NCBI RefSeq assembly: GCF_913063425.1
Contig: NZ_CAJXYK010000002.1
Span: 1 to 64,000 of the forward strand
Reading direction: 5' to 3'
Source of the DNA: an uncultured Thiohalocapsa sp.
GTDB taxonomy: Bacteria > Pseudomonadota > Gammaproteobacteria > Chromatiales > Chromatiaceae
Length of the DNA: 64,000 bases
A program made the translations under genes and the position numbers. The notes below the pieces were generated by a model that worked only from the letters and a program-made list of their open reading frames with translations, was not told the origin of the DNA and searched no databases. How positions within the stretch are numbered: the first letter of the stretch is position 1; each line of letters opens with the position of its first letter. Below are positions 44,335 to 52,792 of this stretch, piece by piece.

Positions 44335-44679
44335 ATGTGGAAGGCATCAGGCTGGGTGGACGGGCGGGAATCCTTCGCCACCGTCTCGGAGATGGTCAAA
44401 GGCCGCAAATGGCGCCTCACGGGCCACATCGGCGGGCGCGAGTCCTTCGCCGAGATCACCCGCATCAATCAGAAGGAGTGGCGGGTCACAGGCAGCGTCG
44501 GCGGCTACCACTCACACGGTGCCGTCACCCGCACCGGCAAAGGGGACTGGCGCGTCTGGGGCCGCTTCTGCGGGCATGAGGCCATCCTCGCACTCACCAC
44601 AATCTGCGACGGCCAGTACCAGCTGACGAGTCAGACCGGCGGCGGCAGCCAGACGAACGTGACGGTGCGACGGCAATAG
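44335..44679 (+). CDS. Small protein of 23-residue Trp repeats, no known family
   Basis: 114 residues. Tryptophans stand at positions 2, 26, 49 and 72 with Tyr at 95, a period of 23-24. Each unit reads roughly W-R-(L/V)-T-G-x-(I/V)-G-G-(R/Y)-x-S-x5-(I/V)-T-R-x4: for example WRLTGHIGGRESFAEITRI, WRVTGSVGGYHSHGAVTRT and WRVWGRFCGHEAILALTTI. Alternating hydrophobic residues suggest a short beta-repeat fold. No signal peptide. It converges on the end of the dsr operon. I recognise no family; GGAG lies about 12 bases before the ATG. Confidence 0.6.
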   Translation: MWKASGWVDGRESFATVSEMVKGRKWRLTGHIGGRESFAEITRINQKEWRVTGSVGGYHSHGAVTRTGKGDWRVWGRFCGHEAILALTTICDGQYQLTSQTGGGSQTNVTVRRQ

Positions 44680-44705
44680 GCACAACGCAGCGCGGCGCAG
44701 CCGTT

Positions 44706-44735
44706 GCAGGCGCCCGGCGTGCCGAGCGCGCCTGC
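44706..44735. terminator. Hairpin between converging genes at the end of the dsr operon
   Basis: GCAGGCGC (44706-44713) pairs perfectly with GCGCCTGC (44728-44735) across a 14-base loop, in the 64-bp gap between the small repeat protein and dsrS. It lacks a T run on either side, so it is only a candidate for transcript end or RNA stability. Confidence 0.35.
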
Positions 44736-44743
44736 CCTGCCGA

Positions 44744-45871
44744 TCAGGCCTTGGACGCCCGCAGCTGCGCGATCTGCGCCTGGATCGGGTCCATGACGGG
44801 CTTCAGCTTGCGCCGCATCAGGCTGCCCAGGGTGGTGGGGTCGCTCAGCACTGGTCGGATCACACCATAGCCCACGCCTGAGAGGATGCGCATGGCCATG
44901 ATGTCGTCGCGTGCCTCGGGGCAGCGCGCCAGCACCTCTGCCACGGCCTCGGGCGCGCCATCTGCGTCGGCGAAGGACCGTGCCTCCGCCTCCAGGTCGG
45001 GCCAGGGCTGCTTGGGGTCGCCGTCAGGGCGAAGCGCTGCGAAATACGCCCGCAGGCAGTCGAAGGCGGCGGTGACCACGTCCTGGTTCGGCGGCTTGTC
45101 CAGCACCGTGGCCACCGTCTTGAGATAGGTTTGACCTGGGCCGGAGACGGCGCGCAGCAGCAGACCCGCCGCGGGGTTGCCGGCGGCATGCAGGGGCTCC
45201 AGCTGCGCGGTGCGGGTTTGGTGGTCCTCCCGCGGTGCAAGCGGCTGCGGCAGGGCGTCCGGCAGGGCCTGCAGGAAGCCCACCAGATAGGCCTGCCTGC
45301 GCCCGGATTTGGACCAGAGGTCGTCGATCTTCGCCGCATCCAGCAGCCCGGGCTTCAGGATCAGCCGCACCGAGTCCGTCTGTTTGTCCGACTCCGTCTC
45401 GAACGGCAGATAGTCGAGGACGTACTCGGCGAGCACCGGCCCCATGGCGCTTGCGACGATGTTCGGATTCTCCAGCATGCGCCTCGCGTTGTCGGCGTCC
45501 TCCATGGCCCACCAGGCGCGCCGGGCCAGCTCCTCGGTGAGGCCGGGCGAGCCCACGGCGGCGACGACGGCCTCAGGCTCCCCGAGCATCAGCAGCTGCT
45601 CCAGGCTCTCGTCGCGCATCTGGCCCATGCGGGTCCAGCGCTTGAGATACACCGGGTAACCGCCCGGCGAGCCCAGGATGTGGCCGGAGATCAGCTCTTT
45701 GACGGCACGCAGGTACTGCTCCGGACGGCCGGTGGGCTTCAGCTCCACCTTGGCCTCGCCCTTGTCCGACAGCCCGTAGACGATGAGCTTGGACTCGTCG
45801 ATGCGGATCGCCTTGGGCTTGTTGGCGAGCAGCACGTTGAGCCGGAAATTGTCTTCGCTGGCGAGCTCCAT
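44744..45871 (-). CDS. dsrS: DsrS, accessory protein of sulfur oxidation
   Basis: 375 residues from ATG 45871 (MELASEDNFRLNVLLANKPK). Soluble, largely helical protein; DsrS is a cytoplasmic protein of unclear role encoded last in the Allochromatium dsr operon. Identified by position after dsrR and by the start KAIRIDESKLIVYGLSDKGE, followed by a helical repeat-like body (ELARRAWWAMEDADNARRML). The gap to dsrR (155 bp) has repeats of GGGGGGCTG that would code for a proline-rich lead if an upstream start were used; no good ribosome site precedes 45871. Confidence 0.8.
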   Translation of the reverse strand: MELASEDNFRLNVLLANKPKAIRIDESKLIVYGLSDKGEAKVELKPTGRPEQYLRAVKELISGHILGSPGGYPVYLKRWTRMGQMRDESLEQLLMLGEPEAVVAAVGSPGLTEELARRAWWAMEDADNARRMLENPNIVASAMGPVLAEYVLDYLPFETESDKQTDSVRLILKPGLLDAAKIDDLWSKSGRRQAYLVGFLQALPDALPQPLAPREDHQTRTAQLEPLHAAGNPAAGLLLRAVSGPGQTYLKTVATVLDKPPNQDVVTAAFDCLRAYFAALRPDGDPKQPWPDLEAEARSFADADGAPEAVAEVLARCPEARDDIMAMRILSGVGYGVIRPVLSDPTTLGSLMRRKLKPVMDPIQAQIAQLRASKA

Positions 45872-46026
45872 GGGAGGGGCTGAGTGCTGGGGGCTGAGTG
45901 CCGGGGGGCTGGGGGGGCTGGGGGGGCTGCGGAACGGGGCCTGAGCGATGCATGATGCGTTTGCACTACATCGCGCTGCCGGGCGCGAAGCCGTCCGTCG
46001 CGCCGCGCTCAGCAGCGTCCAGCCAA

Positions 46027-46344
46027 TCAAGAATCGGAAGGCGGCTTGTAGTGCGGGTCCTTCGGGTTAAGGAAGATGAAGTGCAACTTGCCGGGCTCGA
46101 CTTCGGCATAGTCCATGGTGGCCTGATCGAGCAGCGGTACGTCTTCCGGTGACATCACCAGGTCGATGCCTTCGCTCTGGAAGCGAATATCGTCCTCCTG
46201 GATGGAATCCTCGAAGCCCATGCGGTACTCGATGGCACCATCCGGCTTCTGCTCGGCGGCGAGGCGCAGGGACATACCCTCGGCATTGCCCTGCTTGGCC
46301 GCTTTCAGGACTTGTTCGGCCGCAGCCGGCGTCAACTTGAACAT
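46027..46344 (-). CDS. dsrR: DsrR, IscA-like protein without cluster cysteines
   Basis: 105 residues from ATG 46344 with AAGGAG upstream. The A-type carrier fold is recognisable (FKLTPAAAEQVLKAAKQGN...LRLAAEQKPDGAIEYRMGFE, then DLVMSPEDVPLLDQATMDY), but no cysteine is present in the whole protein, so it cannot bind an Fe-S cluster. This is the known feature of DsrR in Allochromatium vinosum, where it influences dsr expression. Confidence 0.92.
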   Translation of the reverse strand: MFKLTPAAAEQVLKAAKQGNAEGMSLRLAAEQKPDGAIEYRMGFEDSIQEDDIRFQSEGIDLVMSPEDVPLLDQATMDYAEVEPGKLHFIFLNPKDPHYKPPSDS

Positions 46345-46495
46345 GCCTCTCCTTCCCACTGCTGTCTGCTCGGCCGGCGTGTGCACGCCGACTACATCAT
46401 TGCAAGATCATAACGCGCCGGCCCCGGCGGCGTCGCCCCCGCAGACCCCTGTCGATGCATGCCCGCGTCGAGCCCTGGGCTTCGGGGCCGATGCG

Positions 46496-47872
46496 TCAGA
46501 TTTGGGCGCGGATATGTGCCAAAAACCGGCCCGTCCAGCCCACCCCGCCCACGTCGCGCAGGTGTGCATAGTTCGCAAGCGAGTTGCCCCAGACGATGCC
46601 GTCGTGGTGGCCATCCACGCCCTGCCCGCGCAGGACGCGGTAGCCGTAGATCCAGTCCGGGTCAGGCGTCACCACCGCGGAGTGATGGAACTCGTGGGCA
46701 TGGATGGACGCAGCGTCGCCCTGCCCGGGGCGCTGCGGCCAGGGAAAGGCAGCGGTCTCCGCCAGCTGCACATAGCCGCGGCCCTGGGGGCGCTCATGCA
46801 TGGCCACGTCGGCGCGCAGCACGCCACACATGTGGCAGCTGCGGCCCTGCCAGTGCAGCCGCTCCATCAGGTAAATGAGCCCGCCGCACTCTGCATAGGC
46901 GGGCTTACCCGACCGAATGAAGTCCGCCACTGCTTGGCGCATGTGCATGTTCGCCTCCAGCTCCCGCATGCGCATCTCCGGAAAGCCGCCGCCGATGAAG
47001 AGCGCATCCACGTCGGGCAGGTCCGCATCCGTCACCGGGCTGAAGGAGATGAGCTCGGCGCCGGCGCTGCTGAATGCGGCGAGGTCATCGGGATAGTAGA
47101 AGCCGAAGGCATCGTCGCGGGCAATGCCGATACGCACCGGCTGGCCTGCGGGCACGATCGGCGCCGGCGGCGCGGCTGCCGGCGGCCTTGGCGCGGAGGC
47201 GGCGATCCGCTCCACGGCGGCCAGATCCACGTGCTTCACGATGAGGTCGGCGATGCGATCCACGGTGGTGTCAGCGGCCGCCGCCTCGTTACTCGGCATG
47301 AGGCCGAGATGGCGCTCTTCGATACCGATCTCCGCAAGCCGCGGCACCGCGCCGATGACGGGCAGGTCCGTGTAATGCTCGACAACCCGGCGCAGGTTGG
47401 CCTCGTGCCGCCCGCTGCCGACCTTGTTGAGAATGATGCCGGCGATGCTCAATGCTGGATCGAACGCGAGGTAGCCGAGCAGCAGGGGCGCGATACCCCG
47501 CGTCATGCCCTGCACGTCCACCACCAGCAGCACGGGTGCCTGGATGAGCTTCGCAAGCTCAGCGTTGCTGTAGGCGCCGTGCAGGTCGATGCTGTCGAAC
47601 AGGCCGACATTGCCCTCGATGAAGCCGAGGTCTGCGTCGGCCAGCGCGCGTGCGAAGGATGCCCGGATCTCGTCCGCGGGCGTGGTGTGATAGTCCAGGT
47701 TCAGACAGGACCGGCCTGCGGCGGTGGACAGCCACAGCGGGTCGATGTAGTCCGGCCCTTTCTTGAAGGGCTGCACCCGTTGCCCGCGCCTGCGCAGCGC
47801 CCGCGTCAGCCCAATGCTCAGCGTCGTCTTACCGGAGGACTTGCGGGTGGCGGCGAGGTAGATATGCGCCAT
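46496..47872 (-). CDS. dsrN: DsrN, siroheme amidase (CobB/CbiA-type)
   Basis: 458 residues. N-terminal P-loop IYLAATRKSSGKTTLSIGLT, FKKGPDYIDPLWLSTAAGRS and C-terminal glutamine amidotransferase domain with ECGG (SGKPAYAECGGLIYLMERL), matching cobyrinic acid a,c-diamide synthase. DsrN uses glutamine and ATP to amidate siroheme, giving the siro(heme)amide of reverse DsrAB. It is encoded 105 bp after dsrP in the operon. Confidence 0.93.
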   Translation of the reverse strand: MAHIYLAATRKSSGKTTLSIGLTRALRRRGQRVQPFKKGPDYIDPLWLSTAAGRSCLNLDYHTTPADEIRASFARALADADLGFIEGNVGLFDSIDLHGAYSNAELAKLIQAPVLLVVDVQGMTRGIAPLLLGYLAFDPALSIAGIILNKVGSGRHEANLRRVVEHYTDLPVIGAVPRLAEIGIEERHLGLMPSNEAAAADTTVDRIADLIVKHVDLAAVERIAASAPRPPAAAPPAPIVPAGQPVRIGIARDDAFGFYYPDDLAAFSSAGAELISFSPVTDADLPDVDALFIGGGFPEMRMRELEANMHMRQAVADFIRSGKPAYAECGGLIYLMERLHWQGRSCHMCGVLRADVAMHERPQGRGYVQLAETAAFPWPQRPGQGDAASIHAHEFHHSAVVTPDPDWIYGYRVLRGQGVDGHHDGIVWGNSLANYAHLRDVGGVGWTGRFLAHIRAQI

Positions 47873-47977
47873 GTCGCGGGTAAGCCGGTGTCACGCGCTG
47901 CTGTAGGAGGCGGTAGACCTGCGCCGCCGCGGGTCCGGCGCCACGCTGCGCCGGCCCGCGGCCTGGCCTGCGGCTGC

Positions 47978-49204
47978 TCAAACGGCCTCGGCCAGCCCGT
48001 CCATCTCCTTGTCGGACAGCGACTCCGGCAGGAATTGCAGCACCCGGATGCCGACGGACACGATGAGCATGGCCACGCCAACGCCGCCGATGCCGAGCAG
48101 CAGCTCGGGCAGCGTCGGCGTGTAGGGCGCGACGGCGCCGCCCACATCACCGGGCGCGCCGAAGGCCAGCACGGTCTTGCCCGGGAACATCTCCAGCGGA
48201 AAGGCCTGGCTGCCGATGATCACGACGTACATGGCAGCAAGCCCGCCCGCGATGACCAGCGCACAAGCGGTGGCGATCCAGTTACGGTCTTTGCCGAGCC
48301 GGGGGTGATAGATGATCCCGAGCGGCAGCAGCCCACCCACCAGCACCCAGCCGCCCCAGAACATGAGCGTGTAAATGCCGCCGTTCGCCAACAGAAAGGC
48401 CTCGAAATCCGTGTTCTTGGCGCCGTAGAGGTTGGTCAGGTGGTAGACAATGGTGAAATACAGCACCGCGCCCACGAACAGCCCGAGCAGGTCCTTGAGG
48501 CGCTTCAGAATCTTGGGTCCGATGGGACGGCCGTCCCACTCGAAGCTTGTCATCAGCACGAGCATGTAGATGGCAAGGCCATAAGCGAAGGACATGACCA
48601 CGAACATGGGCGCCAGCACCGCGGTATCGTACGCCGTACGGCCAACGAGGAAGCCGAAGATGGAGCCCGTGCCGGTGGTGAGCGCGAGCCGCCACAGGAA
48701 GGCGAACACGCCCACCGGACGCTGAAGGTAATTGCCCTTGCGCTCCGCCATGGTCCAGAGGTAACCGATGGTGATGGCCAGGAAACCCGTGTAGAGGAAG
48801 ATGTTCCAGGCGAAGATGGAGCTGAAGTTGTAGGTGGTCATGGCCACGACCAGCCGATCCGGACGCCCCAGGTCGAGCACCAGCACCAGCAGCCCCCCCA
48901 CCAGCAGGCCGGCAGCGAGCAGCCCGGACAATCGTCCCAACGGCTTGTAGGCCGGCTTGTTGAAGACCGTGCCGATGGACGCGACGTTGAGCGCGCCTGA
49001 CGCGGCGACGATCAGGAACACGGCGAACACGTGCGGCAGCCCCCAGACCACGGAATTGGTCATGCCTGTGACCCAATGACCTTCGTGCTCCATGTACAGC
49101 GCGGAGGCCCCGCCGATGGCGATAATGGCGGCAAGCACGGCGAGCAAACCCCAGTATCGCTCGGGTTGTATCAGCCATTCACGGTAGACGATTCTCTTGC
49201 TCAT
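47978..49204 (-). CDS. dsrP: DsrP, NrfD-like membrane subunit
   Basis: 408 residues with about ten transmembrane helices; opening SKRIVYREWLIQPERYWGLL and typical NrfD/PsrC segments such as SSIFAWNIFLYTGFLAITIG. As the quinone-reactive membrane part of DsrMKJOP it exchanges electrons between the ferredoxin-like DsrO, the periplasmic DsrJ and the quinone pool. Encoded 73 bp after dsrO. Confidence 0.95.
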   Translation of the reverse strand: MSKRIVYREWLIQPERYWGLLAVLAAIIAIGGASALYMEHEGHWVTGMTNSVVWGLPHVFAVFLIVAASGALNVASIGTVFNKPAYKPLGRLSGLLAAGLLVGGLLVLVLDLGRPDRLVVAMTTYNFSSIFAWNIFLYTGFLAITIGYLWTMAERKGNYLQRPVGVFAFLWRLALTTGTGSIFGFLVGRTAYDTAVLAPMFVVMSFAYGLAIYMLVLMTSFEWDGRPIGPKILKRLKDLLGLFVGAVLYFTIVYHLTNLYGAKNTDFEAFLLANGGIYTLMFWGGWVLVGGLLPLGIIYHPRLGKDRNWIATACALVIAGGLAAMYVVIIGSQAFPLEMFPGKTVLAFGAPGDVGGAVAPYTPTLPELLLGIGGVGVAMLIVSVGIRVLQFLPESLSDKEMDGLAEAV

Positions 49205-49277
49205 CGGTCGGTCTCGATGATGAACCCGCGGCGGCAGGCGCCGCGGTCAGCCGCGCTTGCGCGCGGCTTGGGGTGGG

Positions 49278-50084
49278 TCAGATGCCGGCGTAGCGCACGC
49301 CGGTGTTGAGCTCCAGGTCCTCGCGGATCTGCCGGCTCGGCTGCTTGGCCATCGCCTGGCGCACGGCGCTGGTGGGGTCCTTGAGGTCGCCGAAGACGAT
49401 GGCGTGATGGCCCTCGGCCGCACAGGCGTCAGCGCACGCGGTGGATGCGCTGCCTTCATCCAGGCGGTGTGCACAGAGGTTGCAGCTCTCGACGCAGCCC
49501 ATGCCGCGCGGGGCGCGCGTGAGCTTCTGATCCACCTGCTCGTGAATGAAGGAACGGGCCTTGTACGGACAGGCCATCATGCAGTAGCGACACCCAATGC
49601 AGGTGTGCCGGTCCACCATGACGATGCCATCGGCCCGCTTGAACGACGCCCCGGTCGGGCAGACATCCACGCACGGCGGGTGCTCGCAGTGCTGACACAT
49701 CAGCGGCAGATTGGTGACGTGCCCGCTGGTCTTGTCCTGCAATTTGACCTTGCGGATCCAGACCGCGCGCTGATTCTGCCACTTCGCCTCGTTGCTGCCG
49801 TGCGGCTCGGCCTGAAGGTTGAGGCCGTTCTCCTGGTCACAGGCGTCCACGCAGGCGGTGCAGCCCTCGGCACATTTGGCGGTATCGACGAACATGCCCC
49901 AGCGGTGACGGTCGCTCACCGGCTCGGTGCGCGGGGCTGCCGCCGCATCGTCCGCAGCCGTGTAGCCCAGGGCGCCCACAGCCAGGGCACCCACGCCGCC
50001 CGCACTGCCGGCAACGGCGCCGGCGGCGGCGCCCATGAAGCGGCGGCGGTCTTGGTTGACTTGTCGATCGGGTTCTCGGCTCAT
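49278..50084 (-). CDS. dsrO: DsrO, periplasmic ferredoxin-like subunit
   Basis: 268 residues. A twin-arginine signal (DRRRFMGAAAGAVAGSAGG) exports the folded protein. Four [4Fe-4S] motifs are visible, including CAEGCTACVDACDQ, CQHCEHPPCVDVCP, CIGCRYCMMACP and CNLCAHRLDEG...CADAC. It passes electrons between DsrJ and DsrP. Its start overlaps the dsrJ stop by 4 bp (ATGA). Confidence 0.95.
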   Translation of the reverse strand: MSREPDRQVNQDRRRFMGAAAGAVAGSAGGVGALAVGALGYTAADDAAAAPRTEPVSDRHRWGMFVDTAKCAEGCTACVDACDQENGLNLQAEPHGSNEAKWQNQRAVWIRKVKLQDKTSGHVTNLPLMCQHCEHPPCVDVCPTGASFKRADGIVMVDRHTCIGCRYCMMACPYKARSFIHEQVDQKLTRAPRGMGCVESCNLCAHRLDEGSASTACADACAAEGHHAIVFGDLKDPTSAVRQAMAKQPSRQIREDLELNTGVRYAGI

Positions 50085-50584
50085 TGTGCTCTGCTCCCCG
50101 CAGCGGCGGCGTCCGCCTGCTCTTCGACACCGGGCAGCAGCTCGCCGTGATCCACTGCCATCACCTGGTTCCAGGCTTCACCCTCGGGGATGGTGGCGTG
50201 ACAGTCGAAGCAGTTCAGCTTCACCGCCGTATAGTTGTGGCACGCGGCACAGAACTGGCCTTTGTCGTTGATGGCGACGGGCTTATGATCGGCGTCGTAG
50301 CCGACATGGCATCCGACACAGCCCGAGAGGCTGTGCTTGGTGGAGCGAATGCCGCCGTAGACCGTGGTGTCGCGCTGGTGGCGGATGACCTCCATGTGGT
50401 TGCGGCGCATGTATTCTGTCGGCTCGACGCAGTTTTCGAGCTGCGCGGCCCTGGAGCTGTCGACAACGAAATCGCCGACGCCGGTGGCCTGTGCCATGCC
50501 AGCCAGGCCCAGGCAAACCAGGGCCAGCAGCCACTGCACGGCCGCGGCGGGACGCACGCCGGACTTGGACTGGTTGTGATTCAT
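50081..50584 (-). CDS. dsrJ: DsrJ, periplasmic triheme cytochrome c
   Basis: 167 residues from ATG 50584. Signal sequence with the hydrophobic core VQWLLALVCLGLAGMAQA, then three heme sites CVGCH, CAACH and CFDCH. The cysteine in LENCVEPTEYMRRNHM (Cys52 of the precursor) matches the conserved residue proposed to be an unusual axial ligand in the Allochromatium protein. Overlaps dsrO by 4 bp. Confidence 0.95.
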   Translation of the reverse strand: MNHNQSKSGVRPAAAVQWLLALVCLGLAGMAQATGVGDFVVDSSRAAQLENCVEPTEYMRRNHMEVIRHQRDTTVYGGIRSTKHSLSGCVGCHVGYDADHKPVAINDKGQFCAACHNYTAVKLNCFDCHATIPEGEAWNQVMAVDHGELLPGVEEQADAAAAGSRAQ

Positions 50585-50654
50585 CGCATTACTGATCGCA
50601 GTACTGCGGCCCCCGCGGGCGCGTGGTCCTTTGGGGGCCGCCGTTGCCTTGGGC

Positions 50655-52616
50655 CTATTCGCCCAGGCCCATTTTGATGTAGCCCGTGGGGCAGACGTCG
50701 GCGCAGATGTGGCAGCCGATGCACTTGGCGTAGTCGGTGTCCACATAACGACCGGTGGTCTTCTGGTCCTTGTTGACCCGGAAGACCGCATCCTGCGGGC
50801 AGAAGATGACGCAGTTGTCGCACTCGAAGCACATGCCACAGCTCATGCAGCGCTTGGCCTCGGTGACGGCGTCCTCCTCGCTGTAGCCGATGACGCGCTC
50901 CCTGAAGTGGCCCAGGACCTCCTCGGCACTCGGCACTTCTTCCTTACGCTTCACGCGCGGCGTGAAGGGGAAGTGACCGAGGTAGAGCTCGTCGTGCGGG
51001 ATGACCTCCGCGCTGGAGCGGTCTTCGTAGTTGTGGATGGCGTAGTTGGCGTCGGAGGTGCCGCGCAGATCCCCGGACGCATCCACCTGGAACTGGTCGG
51101 GCGCCAGGTGGGCCTCGGTCATCTTCTCCAGCAGGTTGAAGTGGTGGACATCCACCTTCGGGCGCTTCTTGTGCTCTTCCTGCTTCAGGTACTCGTCGAT
51201 GGACTCCACCGCGATCCAGGCCTGGCCGATGGCCGTGGTCAGGAGGTGCGGCCGGATGATGTCGCCGGCGACGAAATGCCCGGGCTTGTCCGGCACCTGG
51301 TAGAACTTGTCCGAGTTCATCAGGCCACGGCCGTTGTCCAGGGCCTCAAGGCCGGTCATGTCACCGCCCTGGCCGATGGCAGCGACCACGAGGTCGGCCT
51401 CGAGCACCCGCTCGGTGCCCTCCACCGGCGTCGGGCGACCGTCCTTCATCTCACAGTCCGCCACCTTGAGACCGACGGCGCGGCCTTGGTCGTTCTTGAT
51501 GACCTCCACCGGCATGACGCCGTCGAGGACGGTCACACCCTCGTGCAGCGCGTCATGTACCTCATGCTCGGCGGCGGTCATCTTGTCGCGCGTGAAGAGC
51601 GAAGTCAGGGTCACCTCGGCGCCTTCGGCGGCGGCGGTCATGGCCGTATCGTGGGCCACATAGCCGTCGTGGATGACGGTCTCGGGCAGGTCACTCTTGC
51701 CGGTCTTGGTGATGTGTCCGAGGCGACGGGCCACGGACACCACGTCGATGGAGGTGTCACCACCGCCGACGCAGACCACCTTCTCGGCGGTGACCTTCAT
51801 CCGGCCCTCGTTGAATGCCTTCAGGAAGGCGACACCGGAGACGCAGTTGGGGGTGCCTTCCCAGCCCGGCACCGGCAGCCCACGGCCGGACTGACAGCCG
51901 ATGGCCCAGAGCACGGCGTCGTAATTCTGCTCCAGCTCCTCGACCGTGATGTCCACACCGACGCGGCTGTTCAGCTTCACCTCGATCTTGCCCATGTCGA
52001 GGATGCGGTTGATCTCGGCATCCAGGGCGTCGCGCGGCACGCGGTAACCGGGAATGCCGTAGCGGAACATGCCGCCGAGGTCGCCGTTGGCCTCGAAGAT
52101 GGTGGCCGCATGCCCCTTGCGGCGCAGCTGGTAGGCCGCGGCAAGGCCGGCGGGGCCGCCGCCGATGATGGCGATGTTCTTCCCCGTGTCGTGCTCAGCG
52201 GGATAGAACTTGAAGCCCTGCTCGGTCGCGTTGTCGCCGATGAACTGCTCGACGGCATTGATGCCGACGTAGTCTTCCACCTCGTTGCGGTTGCAGCCGT
52301 CCTGGCACGGCGCCGGGCAGACGCGGCCCATCATGGACGGGAAGGGGTTGGCGTCGGTGGAGCGGCGGAAGGCATACTCCTGCCAGGTCATGCCCTCCGG
52401 CGGCTGCTCCAGCCCGCGCACGATCTGCAGCCAGCCCCGGATGTCCTCGCCCGACGGACAGCTGCCCTGGCAGGGGGGCGTCTTGTGCACGTAGGTCGGA
52501 CACTTGTGGGAGGTATCCTGGACGAAGATCTGTTCGGTGAGGTCATCCCAGACGTTGTCGCCGTCCTCGAACCGACGCCAGGAAAGCTTGTTCATTTCGT
52601 CGCTGGAAGTTGCCAT
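50655..52616 (-). CDS. dsrL: DsrL, iron-sulfur flavoprotein NAD(P)H oxidoreductase
   Basis: 653 residues. N-terminal cysteines (CPTYVHKTPPCQGSCPSGED and CPAPCQDGCN) as in GltD-type proteins, FAD site IIGGGPAGLAAAYQLRRKG, NAD(P)H site VCVGGGDTSIDVVSVARRLG, and a C-terminal ferredoxin domain with CMSCGMCFECDNCVIFCP and CIGCHICADVCPTGYIKM. In sulfur oxidisers it takes the electrons released by DsrAB and reduces NAD+. It is present only in dsr operons with DsrEFH-type wiring, supporting the oxidative direction. GGAG lies before ATG 52616. Confidence 0.95.
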   Translation of the reverse strand: MATSSDEMNKLSWRRFEDGDNVWDDLTEQIFVQDTSHKCPTYVHKTPPCQGSCPSGEDIRGWLQIVRGLEQPPEGMTWQEYAFRRSTDANPFPSMMGRVCPAPCQDGCNRNEVEDYVGINAVEQFIGDNATEQGFKFYPAEHDTGKNIAIIGGGPAGLAAAYQLRRKGHAATIFEANGDLGGMFRYGIPGYRVPRDALDAEINRILDMGKIEVKLNSRVGVDITVEELEQNYDAVLWAIGCQSGRGLPVPGWEGTPNCVSGVAFLKAFNEGRMKVTAEKVVCVGGGDTSIDVVSVARRLGHITKTGKSDLPETVIHDGYVAHDTAMTAAAEGAEVTLTSLFTRDKMTAAEHEVHDALHEGVTVLDGVMPVEVIKNDQGRAVGLKVADCEMKDGRPTPVEGTERVLEADLVVAAIGQGGDMTGLEALDNGRGLMNSDKFYQVPDKPGHFVAGDIIRPHLLTTAIGQAWIAVESIDEYLKQEEHKKRPKVDVHHFNLLEKMTEAHLAPDQFQVDASGDLRGTSDANYAIHNYEDRSSAEVIPHDELYLGHFPFTPRVKRKEEVPSAEEVLGHFRERVIGYSEEDAVTEAKRCMSCGMCFECDNCVIFCPQDAVFRVNKDQKTTGRYVDTDYAKCIGCHICADVCPTGYIKMGLGE

Positions 52617-52792
52617 GGATAACGCTCCTTACGCTGCGAGCAAGGTGTCTCGCTGATCGATGCGGCCGGGCCGAAACGATGTCGGCCGAGCCGTTGTATT
52701 CGTGGCTCCGGTTGCAGCCGGAGTCTGTACCTGTGCGCTTCTCGCCGAAGCCCGTGCGTGTCCGGCCCCGGCCGCGTCGAGGCCCGACGGCA

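Noticed and set aside
46166-49000. Plus-strand frame of 944 residues opposite dsrN and dsrP
   Set aside because: Antisense shadow of conserved dsr genes, with low-complexity composition.
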